Assembly: GCF_001953055.1 (NCBI RefSeq)
Contig: NZ_CP019044.1
Span: 2,480,001-2,544,000, forward strand
Length of the DNA: 64,000 nucleotides
DNA from: Salaquimonas pukyongi
GTDB lineage: Bacteria > Pseudomonadota > Alphaproteobacteria > Rhizobiales > Rhizobiaceae
Reading direction: 5' to 3'
The notes beneath the pieces are model-generated. The model was given only the letters and a program-made list of their open reading frames with translations. It ran no database searches and was not told the DNA's origin. Positions 35,535 to 44,057 of the stretch are shown here, piece after piece. The position numbers were made by a program, and so were the translations under genes. The first letter of the stretch is position 1, and each line of letters begins with the position of its first letter.

Positions 35535-36299
35535 CTACCACTGCATGCCCGGATAAGCGCGCTGCATGTATTGCAGGTCGGCCAGCAAAAAGCCCATGGC
35601 CTCGGTGTGCCGGCCGCTGCGGCCACCGCTCTGATACCCGCCGGCAAGCCCATCACCATCAAGCCGCGCTTCACGGAAAATTTTCGCAATGTCCGCATGC
35701 CAGGCACTTTCCAGCCTGCCGGGATCAACGCCGATCCCCTTTTGCGCCACAAATTCAGCTACCGCATCGCTCTCGAACAGTTCCGTACAATAGGGCTGCA
35801 AATCCTCCATCGCCTCGCCCATGCGCCGGGCGCTTTCGGCTGTTCCATCACCAAGCCGGATGACCCATTCCGCCGAATGGCGCACATGATAGCGGGTTTC
35901 CTTCAGCGCCTTGGCGGCAATGGCGGCCAGCGTTTCATCCCTGGACGACAGCATTTCTTCCCAGAACAACTCCATGAAGGCCGCAAACAGATACAGCCGC
36001 AGCATGGTGCGGGCAAAATCGCCATTGTCGAGTTCAAGCAGAAGCAGATTGCGGTATTCATGCTCGGGCCTGACATAGGCAAGCTCGTCTTCACCGCGGC
36101 CCTTGCCCTCTATCTCGCCGGCATAGGCGTACAGCGCACGCGCCTGCCCCAGCAGATCAAGGGCAATGTTCGGCAGCGCCAGATCCTCTTCCAGCATGGG
36201 CGCATGGCCACACCATTCCGACAACCGGTGCGCCAGCACCAGGTGGTCGTCGGCCAGCCGCAGCACATACTGAAACAGCATTTCCTTTTCACTCATCAT
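35535..36299 (-). CDS. paaC: Phenylacetyl-CoA epoxidase structural subunit PaaC
   Basis: PaaC is the non-catalytic ferritin-like partner of PaaA in the phenylacetyl-CoA 1,2-epoxidase. The 254-residue product shows LADDHLVLAHRLSEWCGHAPMLEEDLALPNIALDLLGQAR and KALKETRYHVRHSAEWVIRLGDGT, as in the family. It lies 9 bases after paaB. Confidence 0.96.
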   Translation of the reverse strand: MMSEKEMLFQYVLRLADDHLVLAHRLSEWCGHAPMLEEDLALPNIALDLLGQARALYAYAGEIEGKGRGEDELAYVRPEHEYRNLLLLELDNGDFARTMLRLYLFAAFMELFWEEMLSSRDETLAAIAAKALKETRYHVRHSAEWVIRLGDGTAESARRMGEAMEDLQPYCTELFESDAVAEFVAQKGIGVDPGRLESAWHADIAKIFREARLDGDGLAGGYQSGGRSGRHTEAMGFLLADLQYMQRAYPGMQW

Positions 36300-36308
36300 G
36301 CCACCTGC

Positions 36309-36611
36309 TCACATATGGCCAACTTCGTCGGGGATGTCATAGAAAGTGGGATGGCGGTAGACCTTGTCTGCCGTCGGCTCGAACAGTTCTTCCTTGTCCT
36401 GCGGATCGGAGGCGACGATGTCAGCCGACCGCACCACCCAGATCGATTGGCCTTCACCGCGCCGGGTGTAAACGTCACGGGCCGCCTGCAGTGCCATCAC
36501 CTCGTCTGCGGCGTGAATAGAGCCGCAATGCTTGTGCGAAAGGCCGTTTCGCGGCCGGATGAAAACTTCCCACAAGGGAATTTCATTGTGTGTGTTTTCG
36601 TTCAAATCCAT
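36309..36611 (-). CDS. paaB: Phenylacetyl-CoA epoxidase subunit PaaB
   Basis: PaaB is the small subunit bridging PaaAC units of the epoxidase. The ATG at 36611 gives 100 residues, with EIPLWEVFIRPRNGLSHKHCGSIHAADEVMALQAARDVYTRRGEG, the full family core. An open extension upstream overlaps paaA and is not part of the protein. It lies 4 bases after paaA. Confidence 0.96.
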   Translation of the reverse strand: MDLNENTHNEIPLWEVFIRPRNGLSHKHCGSIHAADEVMALQAARDVYTRRGEGQSIWVVRSADIVASDPQDKEELFEPTADKVYRHPTFYDIPDEVGHM

Positions 36612-36615
36612 GCAC

Positions 36616-37611
36616 CTACTCCGCTGCCTGCCGGCTTGCCGATCGCCGCTCCCGGCGTTTGGCCGCATGAGCCAGCGCTGCCTCACGCACCCAGGCACCT
36701 TCTTCCCAGGCCTTGCGCCGCGCCCTGATGCGCTCGCGATTCATCTGCCCCTTGCCCTTTACGACCCGCCAGAACTCATCCCAGTCGATCGGGCCAAAAT
36801 CGTAGTGGCCGCGCTCCTCGTTCCACTTCAAATCGGGATCGGGCATTTTCAGCCCGATAAACTCGGCCTGCGGTACAGTCGCATCGACGAATTTCTGGCG
36901 CAGTTCGTCATTGGTGAAGCGCTTGATCTTCCACTTCATCGACTGGTCGCCATGCTGACTGTCGGTATCGTGCGGCCCGAACATCATCAGCGACGGCCAC
37001 CACCAGCGGTCAAGGGCGTCCTGCGCCATCGCCTTTTGCTCCGGCGTGCCCTTGGCCAGCACCATCATGATCTCATAGCCCTGGCGCTGGTGAAAACTCT
37101 CTTCCTTGCAGACACGGATCATCGCCCGTGCGTAGGGGCCGAAGGACGTGCGGCACAGCGGAATCTGGTTCATGATCGCCGCCCCGTCCACCAGCCAGCC
37201 GATGGCGCCGATGTCTGCCCAGGTAAGCGTCGGATAGTTGAAAATCGAGGAATACTTCGCCTTGCCGGCAAGCAGCTCCTCCGTCATCTGCGCCCGGGAA
37301 ACGCCAAGCGTTTCTGCCGCAGAATACAGATACAGGCCGTGGCCGCCCTCATCCTGAACTTTCGCCAGCAGCGCCGCCTTGCGTTTGAGGGTTGGTGCCC
37401 GGGTAATCCAGTTTCCCTCCGGCAGCATGCCGACGATTTCCGAATGGGCATGCTGGCCGATCATGCGGATCAGCGTACGCCGGTAACCTTCCGGCATGGC
37501 GTCATTCGGCTCGATCTTTTCTTCTGCATCAATGCGCTTTTGAAACGCCTCGAGAAACTCCGGCGTTTCCTCGGTGCTTTCATCAGCACCGATCAGGCCC
37601 TGAGAGTACAT
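36616..37611 (-). CDS. paaA: Phenylacetyl-CoA epoxidase catalytic subunit PaaA
   Basis: PaaA is the di-iron subunit that forms ring-1,2-epoxyphenylacetyl-CoA. The 331-residue product has the ferritin-like motifs with iron-ligand Glu and His: [39 protein letters not shown] and [17 protein letters not shown]. It heads the paaABCDE operon. The promoter region upstream carries the split inverted repeat shared with the paaZ/paaG promoter. Confidence 0.97.
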   Translation of the reverse strand: MYSQGLIGADESTEETPEFLEAFQKRIDAEEKIEPNDAMPEGYRRTLIRMIGQHAHSEIVGMLPEGNWITRAPTLKRKAALLAKVQDEGGHGLYLYSAAETLGVSRAQMTEELLAGKAKYSSIFNYPTLTWADIGAIGWLVDGAAIMNQIPLCRTSFGPYARAMIRVCKEESFHQRQGYEIMMVLAKGTPEQKAMAQDALDRWWWPSLMMFGPHDTDSQHGDQSMKWKIKRFTNDELRQKFVDATVPQAEFIGLKMPDPDLKWNEERGHYDFGPIDWDEFWRVVKGKGQMNRERIRARRKAWEEGAWVREAALAHAAKRRERRSASRQAAE

Positions 37612-37646
37612 GCTGTGCTCCTCCGAATTCCCGCAAGATTTATCAT

Positions 37647-37680
37647 GTTACAAAATCCCAAACAATGGTTTTTTTGTAAC
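37647..37680. promoter_or_regulatory. Split inverted repeat in the paaA/thioesterase divergent promoter
   Basis: GTTACAAA (37647-37654) and TTTGTAAC (37673-37680) are exact reverse complements separated by 18 bases. The match extends outward and inward to CATGTTACAAAA / TTTTGTAACATG. The same pair with 19-base spacing occurs at the paaZ/paaG promoter. It is the likely operator for the PaaX-type regulator encoded in the cluster. Confidence 0.7.
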
Positions 37681-37747
37681 ATGTTGAGTGGGCCTGCGGC
37701 TTGTGCATAACCTGCACAGTACTGCGATCACGCCGACAGGAGGCACC

Positions 37748-38191
37748 ATGGCCAAACCGGAAACGGAGCACTTCACCAAGGCAGATGCGCAAGCCCTGCT
37801 GGAAGAGGTCTTTGCACCCTGGGTGCAGAAACTCGGACTCAAAACTCTCGGCGAAGAGAGCGCCCGCCATGTCTTCCTGCTTCCTGCCGGTGACGACCTT
37901 GTCCGCAAGGGCGGGCCAGGGGGCGGCGTGGTCTGCGGTCAGGCGCTGGCCGCGGCGGCAGACACGGTTTCCGTGCTGGCACTGGCCATGATCAATGGCC
38001 GCATGCGGCCCAACACGACCACGGACTTTTCGATCCGCTTCCTGCGGCCGATAGCCGGAGGGCCGGTCAGGATCGAGGTCGAACCGCTGTCGAACGGAAA
38101 ACGCCTGGCGGTCACCGAAGTGTTCTTCTTTGCCGAGGGCAGCGAAAAACCCGGTGCGCACGCCACCTGCACCTTTGCCTGGCTGGACTGA
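37748..38191 (+). CDS. PaaI-family hotdog thioesterase
   Basis: A 147-residue hotdog-fold acyl-CoA thioesterase. Family features are GGPGGGVVCGQALAAAADTVSVLAL for the active-site helix and TTDFSIRFLRPIAGGPVRIEVEPL for the strand region. AGGAGG lies 5 bases before the ATG. It is divergent from paaA and convergent with the regulator gene. It is distinct from the canonical paaI downstream, lacking the HGG(F/W) motif. It probably releases CoA from stalled pathway intermediates, which is inference from the setting. Confidence 0.82.
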   Translation: MAKPETEHFTKADAQALLEEVFAPWVQKLGLKTLGEESARHVFLLPAGDDLVRKGGPGGGVVCGQALAAAADTVSVLALAMINGRMRPNTTTDFSIRFLRPIAGGPVRIEVEPLSNGKRLAVTEVFFFAEGSEKPGAHATCTFAWLD

Positions 38192-38197
38192 CCGGGT

Positions 38198-39085
38198 TCA
38201 GGTGAACCGGGCCATGATCTCCTCCGGCATGCCCCTGGCACGGTCGCCAGGATGCAACCCCGCCTCATCAAGCCATGCCTCCGACGGCACCACGAGTTGC
38301 TTGTACAGGGTTCCCACCAGCGCCCGGCACTGCGCTTCAGGCCAGTCATCGGGAAGAAGTTCTTCCGGCAGCCCCTTCAAGCGCAAGGCGATACGGCGCC
38401 ATCCATGGATCAGCAGACAGCGCAAAACCAGCGCTTCCAGGGGTTCTGGCTGCCAGCCCCCTTGCAGCTTGCCTGCGATGGGCGCGAACACGCCAATCAG
38501 ATGGTGCATCGCGTCCGCCTCCTCCTGTGGCGCCAGCAGCTTCTGGAACCAGCCCGGCATCTGCAGGAACTCGCCGCGATAGACCATTGCATCGCCAAAG
38601 CAGGTTTCAATGTCGCCGGCTTCACGGGAGCCGGCATCCTTGCGATTGAGATCGGCAAGCAGCCAGTTGCGGGAAAGCCGTATCGTCCCGGCGGGCTCTC
38701 CTTCGCTTTTCTCCCCGCCACAAAACACCAGCGCCCATTTGCTGCCGGTGCTGCCCGTTTGTCCACCGGCATAAATCCGGTCCGCGGCAAGGCTGAATTC
38801 CCGCTCACGCTGGCCTGCCAGCCTGTACGTGCTGGTCCGCCCGTCGCGGCGCCGTTCCACCCAGCCATCCTTCGCAAGGCGCGAAATCGCGGTGCGCATG
38901 GCACCGGCTTCCACGCCCATGGCCTTCATGATCTCGCCCAGCGTGCTTGCAGCAACCGACCCGCCGCGCGGCTGAATCGCATCGCCGAACACGGTGACAA
39001 TCAGCGACCAGGTTTTCAATCGCACCGGCGAGCCCAGTTGCTGGGCGACATCCCTGGCCAGCCTGTTTTCGGAAATGAAGTTCAC
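38198..39085 (-). CDS. paaX: PaaX-family transcriptional regulator
   Basis: PaaX is a winged-helix repressor of phenylacetate genes that is released by phenylacetyl-CoA. The 295-residue length and parts match the family: SLIVTVFGDAIQPRGGSVAASTLGEIMKAMGVEAGAMRTAISRLAKDGWVERRRDGRTSTYRLA for the DNA-binding domain and LRCLLIHGWRRIALR in the C-terminal part. It lies 9 bases after paaZ and so is probably co-transcribed with it. Binding to the GTTACAAA repeats is inference. Confidence 0.92.
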   Translation of the reverse strand: MNFISENRLARDVAQQLGSPVRLKTWSLIVTVFGDAIQPRGGSVAASTLGEIMKAMGVEAGAMRTAISRLAKDGWVERRRDGRTSTYRLAGQREREFSLAADRIYAGGQTGSTGSKWALVFCGGEKSEGEPAGTIRLSRNWLLADLNRKDAGSREAGDIETCFGDAMVYRGEFLQMPGWFQKLLAPQEEADAMHHLIGVFAPIAGKLQGGWQPEPLEALVLRCLLIHGWRRIALRLKGLPEELLPDDWPEAQCRALVGTLYKQLVVPSEAWLDEAGLHPGDRARGMPEEIMARFT

Positions 39086-39094
39086 ACTCCGCCC

Positions 39095-41125
39095 TCAATA
39101 CGCATTCATCGTATGCAGTTCGTATTCGGCTACCTTCTCGCCATCCTGATTGGAAAGCGCAACATGCCAGCGTACTTCGCCATAGTCCGCCGTGCGTTTC
39201 GTCTTGCGCTTGACGGTTAGTGTCACATTGATCGCATCACCGGGCGAAACCGGCTTCATGAAGCTCAGCCCCGTCAGTCCGGTGTTGGCGAGCACCGGCC
39301 CCGGATCAGGCTGCACGAACAGCCCGGCAGCAAAGGACAACAGCAGATAGCCATGGGCCACCCGGCCCGGAAAGAACGGGTTTGCCTTGGCCGCCTCCTC
39401 ATCCATGTGGGCATAAAAGGTATCGCCGGTGAACTCGGCAAAGTGTTCGATGTCTTCCAGAGTTACCGTGCGCGGACCGGCGGCAATGCTCTCACCGATC
39501 TGCAGTTCGCCGAACTTGCGGGTGAATGGATGCACCGGCGCCTCGATCTTCTTTGCACCCGGCACCCACTGGCCGGTTACGCCGGTCAGGATGTCGGACG
39601 AGCCCTGAACGGCGGTGCGCTGCATGTAATGCACCACCCCTCGAATGCCGCCCAGTTCCTCTCCCCCTCCGGCACGGCCGGGCCCGCCATGCACCATATG
39701 GGGCATTGGCGCGCCATGTCCCGTTGCCTCGGCCATCGAATGCGCATTGTTCACGTACAGGCGGCCATGCCACGCAGCGCTTTCCAGCGCCACAGTGCGG
39801 GCAACTTCCGGATCGGCGGTAAACAGCGAAGCCACAAGGCTGCCACCGCCCCGGTTCAAGATCGCGCAACCATGGGCAAGATCGCGATATCCCATGACGG
39901 TGGATACCGGACCAAATGCTTCCACCGAATGCACCGCCAAAGCACCATCGGGATCACTGCAGTGATACAACATGGGCGGCAGGAACGCACCGTTTTCGGT
40001 TCCCTCGCCAACCGGCGAGAAACTGCCGCTTTCACCGAACACCTGCTCGGCCTCACCGGCAATCTGTGCCGCCTTTTCGAGAACGTCATCGCGCTGCGAC
40101 AGGGAAACCAGCGCGCCCATGCGCACGCCTTCGGCGTCCGGATCACCAACGACGATCTTTTCAAGCCGCGCGGTTATCGCCTCGGTCACGGCACCAATAG
40201 ATGATTGAGGAACCAGAATGCGGCGGATCGCGGTGCATTTCTGCCCCGCCTTGGTGGTGATCTCGCGCACCACTTCCTTTACGAAGCAATCGAAGTCTTC
40301 ACTGTCCGGCGCCACATCCGGCCCCAGCAGGGTCGCGTTGAGGCTGTCCTGTTCGGCGGTAAACCGCACGGATTTTTCCAGCAGTCCGGGATGGCTCCTG
40401 AGCTTCAGCGCCGTTGCTGCTGACCCGGTGAAACCTACCACATCCTGGCAGTCGAGAAGATCCAGCAGATTGCCGGTCGACCCGCAGACAAGCTGAACCG
40501 ATCCCTCCGGCAGCAAACCGCTTTCGATCATAAGGGCAAAGCAGGCATGGGTCAGATAGGAGGTTGCCGTTGCCGGCTTGACGATCGCCGGAACACCGGC
40601 AAGCAGCGTCGGCGCCAGCTTTTCCAGCATCCCCCAGACCGGAAAATTATAGGCATTGATGTGAACGGCGACACCCTGCAGGGGAACGCAGATGTGCTGA
40701 CCGGCAAAGGTTCCGTTCCGCGAAAGCTGCTCGACCGCCCCATCGACGTAAACGTGCCCGTCGGGCATTTCGCGGCGCCCCTTGGAAGCATAAACCATCA
40801 CGGTTCCAATACCGCCATCGATATCGATCCTGGAATCGTTCAAGGTGGCGCCGGTATGCCGCGAGATCGCGTAAAGCGCTTCCTTGCGCTCGCCAAGATA
40901 GAGCGCCAGTGCCTTGAGCATTTTCGCGCGTTCGTGGAACGTCATGGCACGCAATGCCGGCCCGCCCTTTTTGCGTGCGAAGTCACGCATGGCGGCAAAA
41001 TCAAGCTCGGCCCTGGCAAGACGGGCGACGGTCGCCCCGTTGATGGCGGATGGCAGATCCACCCCGTCCCCGGCTCTGGCGGCCCAGCCGCCGAGCGCAA
41101 AACTGTTTACATCGATAACTTCCAC
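39095..41125 (-). CDS. paaZ: Bifunctional oxepin-CoA hydrolase / aldehyde dehydrogenase PaaZ
   Basis: PaaZ opens the oxepin-CoA ring with its C-terminal (R)-hydratase domain and oxidises the resulting semialdehyde with its N-terminal aldehyde dehydrogenase domain. The start is GTG 41125 with AGGA 7 bases upstream, giving 676 residues. The dehydrogenase nucleophile is near C297 (TKAGQKCTA), with Glu near 258 (TAEQDS) and Asn in INAYNFP. The MaoC-like hydratase domain (about 530-676) has FTGDTFYAHMDEEAAKANPFFPGRVAHGYLLLS. Open frame upstream of the GTG runs into the divergent paaG and is not coding. Confidence 0.97.
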   Translation of the reverse strand: MEVIDVNSFALGGWAARAGDGVDLPSAINGATVARLARAELDFAAMRDFARKKGGPALRAMTFHERAKMLKALALYLGERKEALYAISRHTGATLNDSRIDIDGGIGTVMVYASKGRREMPDGHVYVDGAVEQLSRNGTFAGQHICVPLQGVAVHINAYNFPVWGMLEKLAPTLLAGVPAIVKPATATSYLTHACFALMIESGLLPEGSVQLVCGSTGNLLDLLDCQDVVGFTGSAATALKLRSHPGLLEKSVRFTAEQDSLNATLLGPDVAPDSEDFDCFVKEVVREITTKAGQKCTAIRRILVPQSSIGAVTEAITARLEKIVVGDPDAEGVRMGALVSLSQRDDVLEKAAQIAGEAEQVFGESGSFSPVGEGTENGAFLPPMLYHCSDPDGALAVHSVEAFGPVSTVMGYRDLAHGCAILNRGGGSLVASLFTADPEVARTVALESAAWHGRLYVNNAHSMAEATGHGAPMPHMVHGGPGRAGGGEELGGIRGVVHYMQRTAVQGSSDILTGVTGQWVPGAKKIEAPVHPFTRKFGELQIGESIAAGPRTVTLEDIEHFAEFTGDTFYAHMDEEAAKANPFFPGRVAHGYLLLSFAAGLFVQPDPGPVLANTGLTGLSFMKPVSPGDAINVTLTVKRKTKRTADYGEVRWHVALSNQDGEKVAEYELHTMNAY

Positions 41126-41146
41126 GGAGATTTCCTTTTTGTATTT

Positions 41147-41181
41147 GTTACAAATATTGACAGGATGCCAAATTTTGTAAA
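41147..41181. promoter_or_regulatory. Split inverted repeat in the paaZ/paaG divergent promoter
   Basis: GTTACAAA (41147-41154) and TTTGTAAA (41174-41181) form the same split inverted repeat as upstream of paaA, here with 19 bases between arms and one mismatch. The left arm is itself part of a palindrome, ATTTGT-T-ACAAAT. A TTGACA hexamer (41157-41162) that could serve as a -35 box for paaG lies between the arms, so binding would block transcription. Confidence 0.7.
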
Positions 41182-41216
41182 GTGTCCGGCGAAGCAAGGA
41201 GCCCTTGGGAGGAACA

Positions 41217-42002
41217 ATGAGTGAAGCTCTTTTGACGGAGGTCCGTGGCGGCGTGCTTGAAATCACGCTGAACCGGCCTGACCAGCTCAACGCATTTACC
41301 GTTGAGATGCATCGTCTGATTCGCACCGCCTTCGAACGGGCGAAAGAGGATTCTGCCATTCGGGCCGTCGTGCTCACTGGTGCCGGCCGCGGCTTCTGCG
41401 CCGGTCAGGATCTGTCCGAGCGCGATCCGGGCAAGGGTGAGATCGTCGATCTCAAGGTCACCTTGTCCACCAATTACAATCCGCTCATTCGGGCAATCCG
41501 CTCGCTGGAAAAGCCCGTTATCTGCGCCGTGAATGGTGTTGCCGCCGGCGCCGGCGCCAACCTCGCACTTGCCTGCGACATCGTGCTGGCAGCCGAAAGC
41601 GCCAGGTTCATTCAGGCTTTCGCCAAGATCGGCCTTATTCCCGATGCCGGCGGCACCTGGTCGCTGACCCGTCTTGTCGGCGAAGCCCGCGCCAAGGCGC
41701 TCGCCATGACAGCCATGCCGCTTTCAGCCAAACAGGCCGAGGAATGGGGCCTGATCTTCAAATGCGTTGCAAATGAAACGCTGATGGGGGAAGCGCGAAC
41801 GCTTGCTGAAGACCTTGCCGCGGGTGCGACACTGGGCATCGGCAAAACCAAATTGGCCATCCAGGCAGCCAGCACCAACACGCTTGATGAACAGTTGGAG
41901 CTTGAAGCCGAAACCCAGGGCGAGCTGGGCCGCTCGGAGGATTTCCGCGAGGGGGTGAACGCGTTCCTCGAAAAACGGCCGGCAAACTTCCAGGGCAGAT
42001 AA
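41217..42002 (+). CDS. paaG: 1,2-epoxyphenylacetyl-CoA isomerase PaaG
   Basis: PaaG is a crotonase-fold enzyme that isomerises the ring epoxide to oxepin-CoA. The 261-residue product contains GAGRGFCAGQDLSERDPGKG, CAVNGVAAGAGANLALACDIVLA for the oxyanion region, and FAKIGLIPDAGGTWSLTRLVG with the catalytic Asp. GGGAGG lies just before the ATG at 41217; an upstream ATG four codons earlier is not preceded by a site. paaI follows after 1 base. Confidence 0.95.
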   Translation: MSEALLTEVRGGVLEITLNRPDQLNAFTVEMHRLIRTAFERAKEDSAIRAVVLTGAGRGFCAGQDLSERDPGKGEIVDLKVTLSTNYNPLIRAIRSLEKPVICAVNGVAAGAGANLALACDIVLAAESARFIQAFAKIGLIPDAGGTWSLTRLVGEARAKALAMTAMPLSAKQAEEWGLIFKCVANETLMGEARTLAEDLAAGATLGIGKTKLAIQAASTNTLDEQLELEAETQGELGRSEDFREGVNAFLEKRPANFQGR

Positions 42003-42003
42003 C

Positions 42004-42444
42004 ATGTCACTTGACGACCAGCAGCGTGCGCAAAAGAGCGCTGAGGCCATGTGGGCCAATGACAGCGCGTCCAGGGACATCGGCATGCGGATCGAATCCG
42101 TTGCTCCCGGCGAAGCGACGCTTTCCATGGAAGTTGAAAAGCGCCACACCAATGGCCATGCGATCTGCCATGGCGGCTTCATCTTCGCCCTTGCCGACAG
42201 CGCCTTTGCCTTTGCCTGTAATTCCTACAACAAGTCGACCGTTGCCCAGCATTGCATGATCAGCTTCCTGGCGCCCGGCAAGCTCGGCGACCAACTGACT
42301 GCCCATGCAAAGGAAGTTCATCTGGCGGGCCGCTCCGGCATTTACGACATTGCTGTTACCAATCAGGACGGCATGAAAATCGCCGAGTTCCGCGGCATGA
42401 GCAGAACCATATCAGGCACGCTGTTTGAGGAGGAAAACGCGTAA
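42004..42444 (+). CDS. paaI: Hydroxyphenylacetyl-CoA thioesterase PaaI
   Basis: PaaI is a hotdog thioesterase that rescues CoA from dead-end hydroxyphenylacetyl-CoA. The 146-residue product has the signature NGHAICHGGFIFALADSAFAFACNSYN with the catalytic Asp in ALADSAF, and FLAPGKLGDQLTAHAKEVHLAGRSGIYDI. It overlaps paaK by one base (TAATG). Confidence 0.95.
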   Translation: MSLDDQQRAQKSAEAMWANDSASRDIGMRIESVAPGEATLSMEVEKRHTNGHAICHGGFIFALADSAFAFACNSYNKSTVAQHCMISFLAPGKLGDQLTAHAKEVHLAGRSGIYDIAVTNQDGMKIAEFRGMSRTISGTLFEEENA

Positions 42445-43754
42445 TGAAGGACCTGACCCCCGACCGCAAAACCCTTGATCCCATCGAGATCGCTTCACGC
42501 GACGAGATCGAGGCATTGCAGCTTGAGCGCATGCGGTGGTCGCTGCGTCATGCATATGACAATGTGCCGTTCTACAAAAAGAGCTTCGATGAAAACGGCG
42601 TTCACCCGGACGATCTGAAAAGCCTGAAGGACCTGTCAAAGTTCCCCTTCACGCTGAAGGCCGATTTGCGCGATCATTACCCATTCGGACTGTTTGCCGT
42701 TCCGCGCGAAAAGGTGCGCCGCATCCATGCTTCATCCGGCACGACCGGCAAGCCCACCGTAGTTGGCTACACCGACAACGACCTCGACACCTGGGCAACC
42801 GTCATGGCACGGTCCATGCGCGCTTCCGGCACCAAACCCGGCGACGTGGTGCATGTCTCCTATGGCTATGGCCTTTTTACCGGCGGTCTCGGTGCCCATT
42901 ACGGTGCCGAGAAGCTTGGCTGCACCGTGGTCCCGGTTTCCGGCGGCATGACGGCACGCCAGGTCACTCTTATTGAGGACTTCGGCGCCACCACCATCAT
43001 GGTCACCCCTTCCTATATGCTGGCGATCCTTGATGAATACCGTGCCCAAGGGCTCGATCCGGCCAAAAGCCCGCTTGAAGTGGGAATTTTCGGCGCCGAA
43101 CCATGGACCAATGCCATGCGCCGGGAAATCGAGGATACCTTTGACATGCACGCGGTCGACATCTACGGCCTGTCGGAAGTCATCGGGCCGGGGGTTGCCA
43201 ATGAATGCGTCGAAACCAAGGACGGACTGCACATCTGGGAAGACCATTTCTACCCGGAAATCATCAATCCGGAAACAGGCGAGCCGGTCGCCGACGGCGA
43301 AATGGGCGAACTGGTTTTCACCTCGCTGACCAAGGAAGCCTTTCCCATCATCCGGTACCGCACCCGCGACCTCACCCGCCTGTTGCCGGGAACCGCCCGG
43401 TCGATGCGGCGCATGGAAAAGATCACCGGGCGCTCCGACGACATGATCATCCTGCGCGGCGTCAATGTGTTTCCCACCCAGATCGAGGAACAACTGCTGA
43501 AGGTGGAAGGTCTTGCACCCCATTTCCAGATCGAGCTGGTCACCGAAGGGCGCATGGATGCCATGATTGTGCACACCGAGGCACTTGAAACCCATGCCGG
43601 CGGGGATGCCCGCAAGGCTGCTGCCGGCGCCCTGAACACCCATATCAAGGACGTGGTCGGCGTTACCACCAAGATCATCGTTGCCGATCCCGGCGGCATT
43701 GAGCGCTCCATGGGCAAGGCGGTGCGTGTCAAGGATAACCGCAACAAATCCTGA
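42444..43754 (+). CDS. paaK: Phenylacetate-CoA ligase PaaK
   Basis: PaaK activates phenylacetate to phenylacetyl-CoA with ATP, the entry step of the pathway. The 436-residue product has the AMP-binding loop HASSGTTGKPTVVGYT, EPWTNAMRREIEDTFDMHAVDIYGLSEVIGPGVANEC, and the hinge segment RSDDMIILRGVNVFPTQIEEQL. It is the last gene of the paaGIK unit. It is followed, convergently, by the small gene at 43780. Confidence 0.97.
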   Translation: MKDLTPDRKTLDPIEIASRDEIEALQLERMRWSLRHAYDNVPFYKKSFDENGVHPDDLKSLKDLSKFPFTLKADLRDHYPFGLFAVPREKVRRIHASSGTTGKPTVVGYTDNDLDTWATVMARSMRASGTKPGDVVHVSYGYGLFTGGLGAHYGAEKLGCTVVPVSGGMTARQVTLIEDFGATTIMVTPSYMLAILDEYRAQGLDPAKSPLEVGIFGAEPWTNAMRREIEDTFDMHAVDIYGLSEVIGPGVANECVETKDGLHIWEDHFYPEIINPETGEPVADGEMGELVFTSLTKEAFPIIRYRTRDLTRLLPGTARSMRRMEKITGRSDDMIILRGVNVFPTQIEEQLLKVEGLAPHFQIELVTEGRMDAMIVHTEALETHAGGDARKAAAGALNTHIKDVVGVTTKIIVADPGGIERSMGKAVRVKDNRNKS

Positions 43755-43779
43755 ATCAGCACAGCTCTGATCCGCCGGT

Positions 43780-44016
43780 TCAATCCGGTTTTATCTCCCT
43801 GCCGTGCCGCACCAGCCTTTCAAGCAGAATGGCTGCTTCCCCATGCCCGCTCTCCAGGGCGAACACATAGGCGTGGGTGTAATAAAAACAGGCCGCATCG
43901 ATATCGCCGGCCTGTTCGCGCTCTTCGCCCGCCTGCCGGTACAGCCGGACCAGTGCAGCGCGATCGCCCGCTTCATGGGCTGCAATCAGGGCGGCATCCA
44001 GTTGTCCGCGATCCAT
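43780..44016 (-). CDS. Small conserved helical protein downstream of the Rieske oxygenase
   Basis: A 78-residue soluble helical protein starting MDRGQLDAALIAAHEAGDRAALVRLYRQAGEE. The helix spacing (AGDRAALVRLYRQAGEEREQAGDIDAACFYYTHAYVFALESG) is like one and a half TPR units. Its frame is open further upstream into the oxygenase gene, but the ATG at 44016 lies 41 bases after that stop and gives the plausible product. From memory, similar small proteins accompany Rieske oxygenases in rhizobia. A partner or scaffold role is inference. Confidence 0.65.
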   Translation of the reverse strand: MDRGQLDAALIAAHEAGDRAALVRLYRQAGEEREQAGDIDAACFYYTHAYVFALESGHGEAAILLERLVRHGREIKPD

Positions 44017-44057
44017 CGGGGGCGTTTCCTGCAACACGCGTTCCGGCAACCGGTTTG

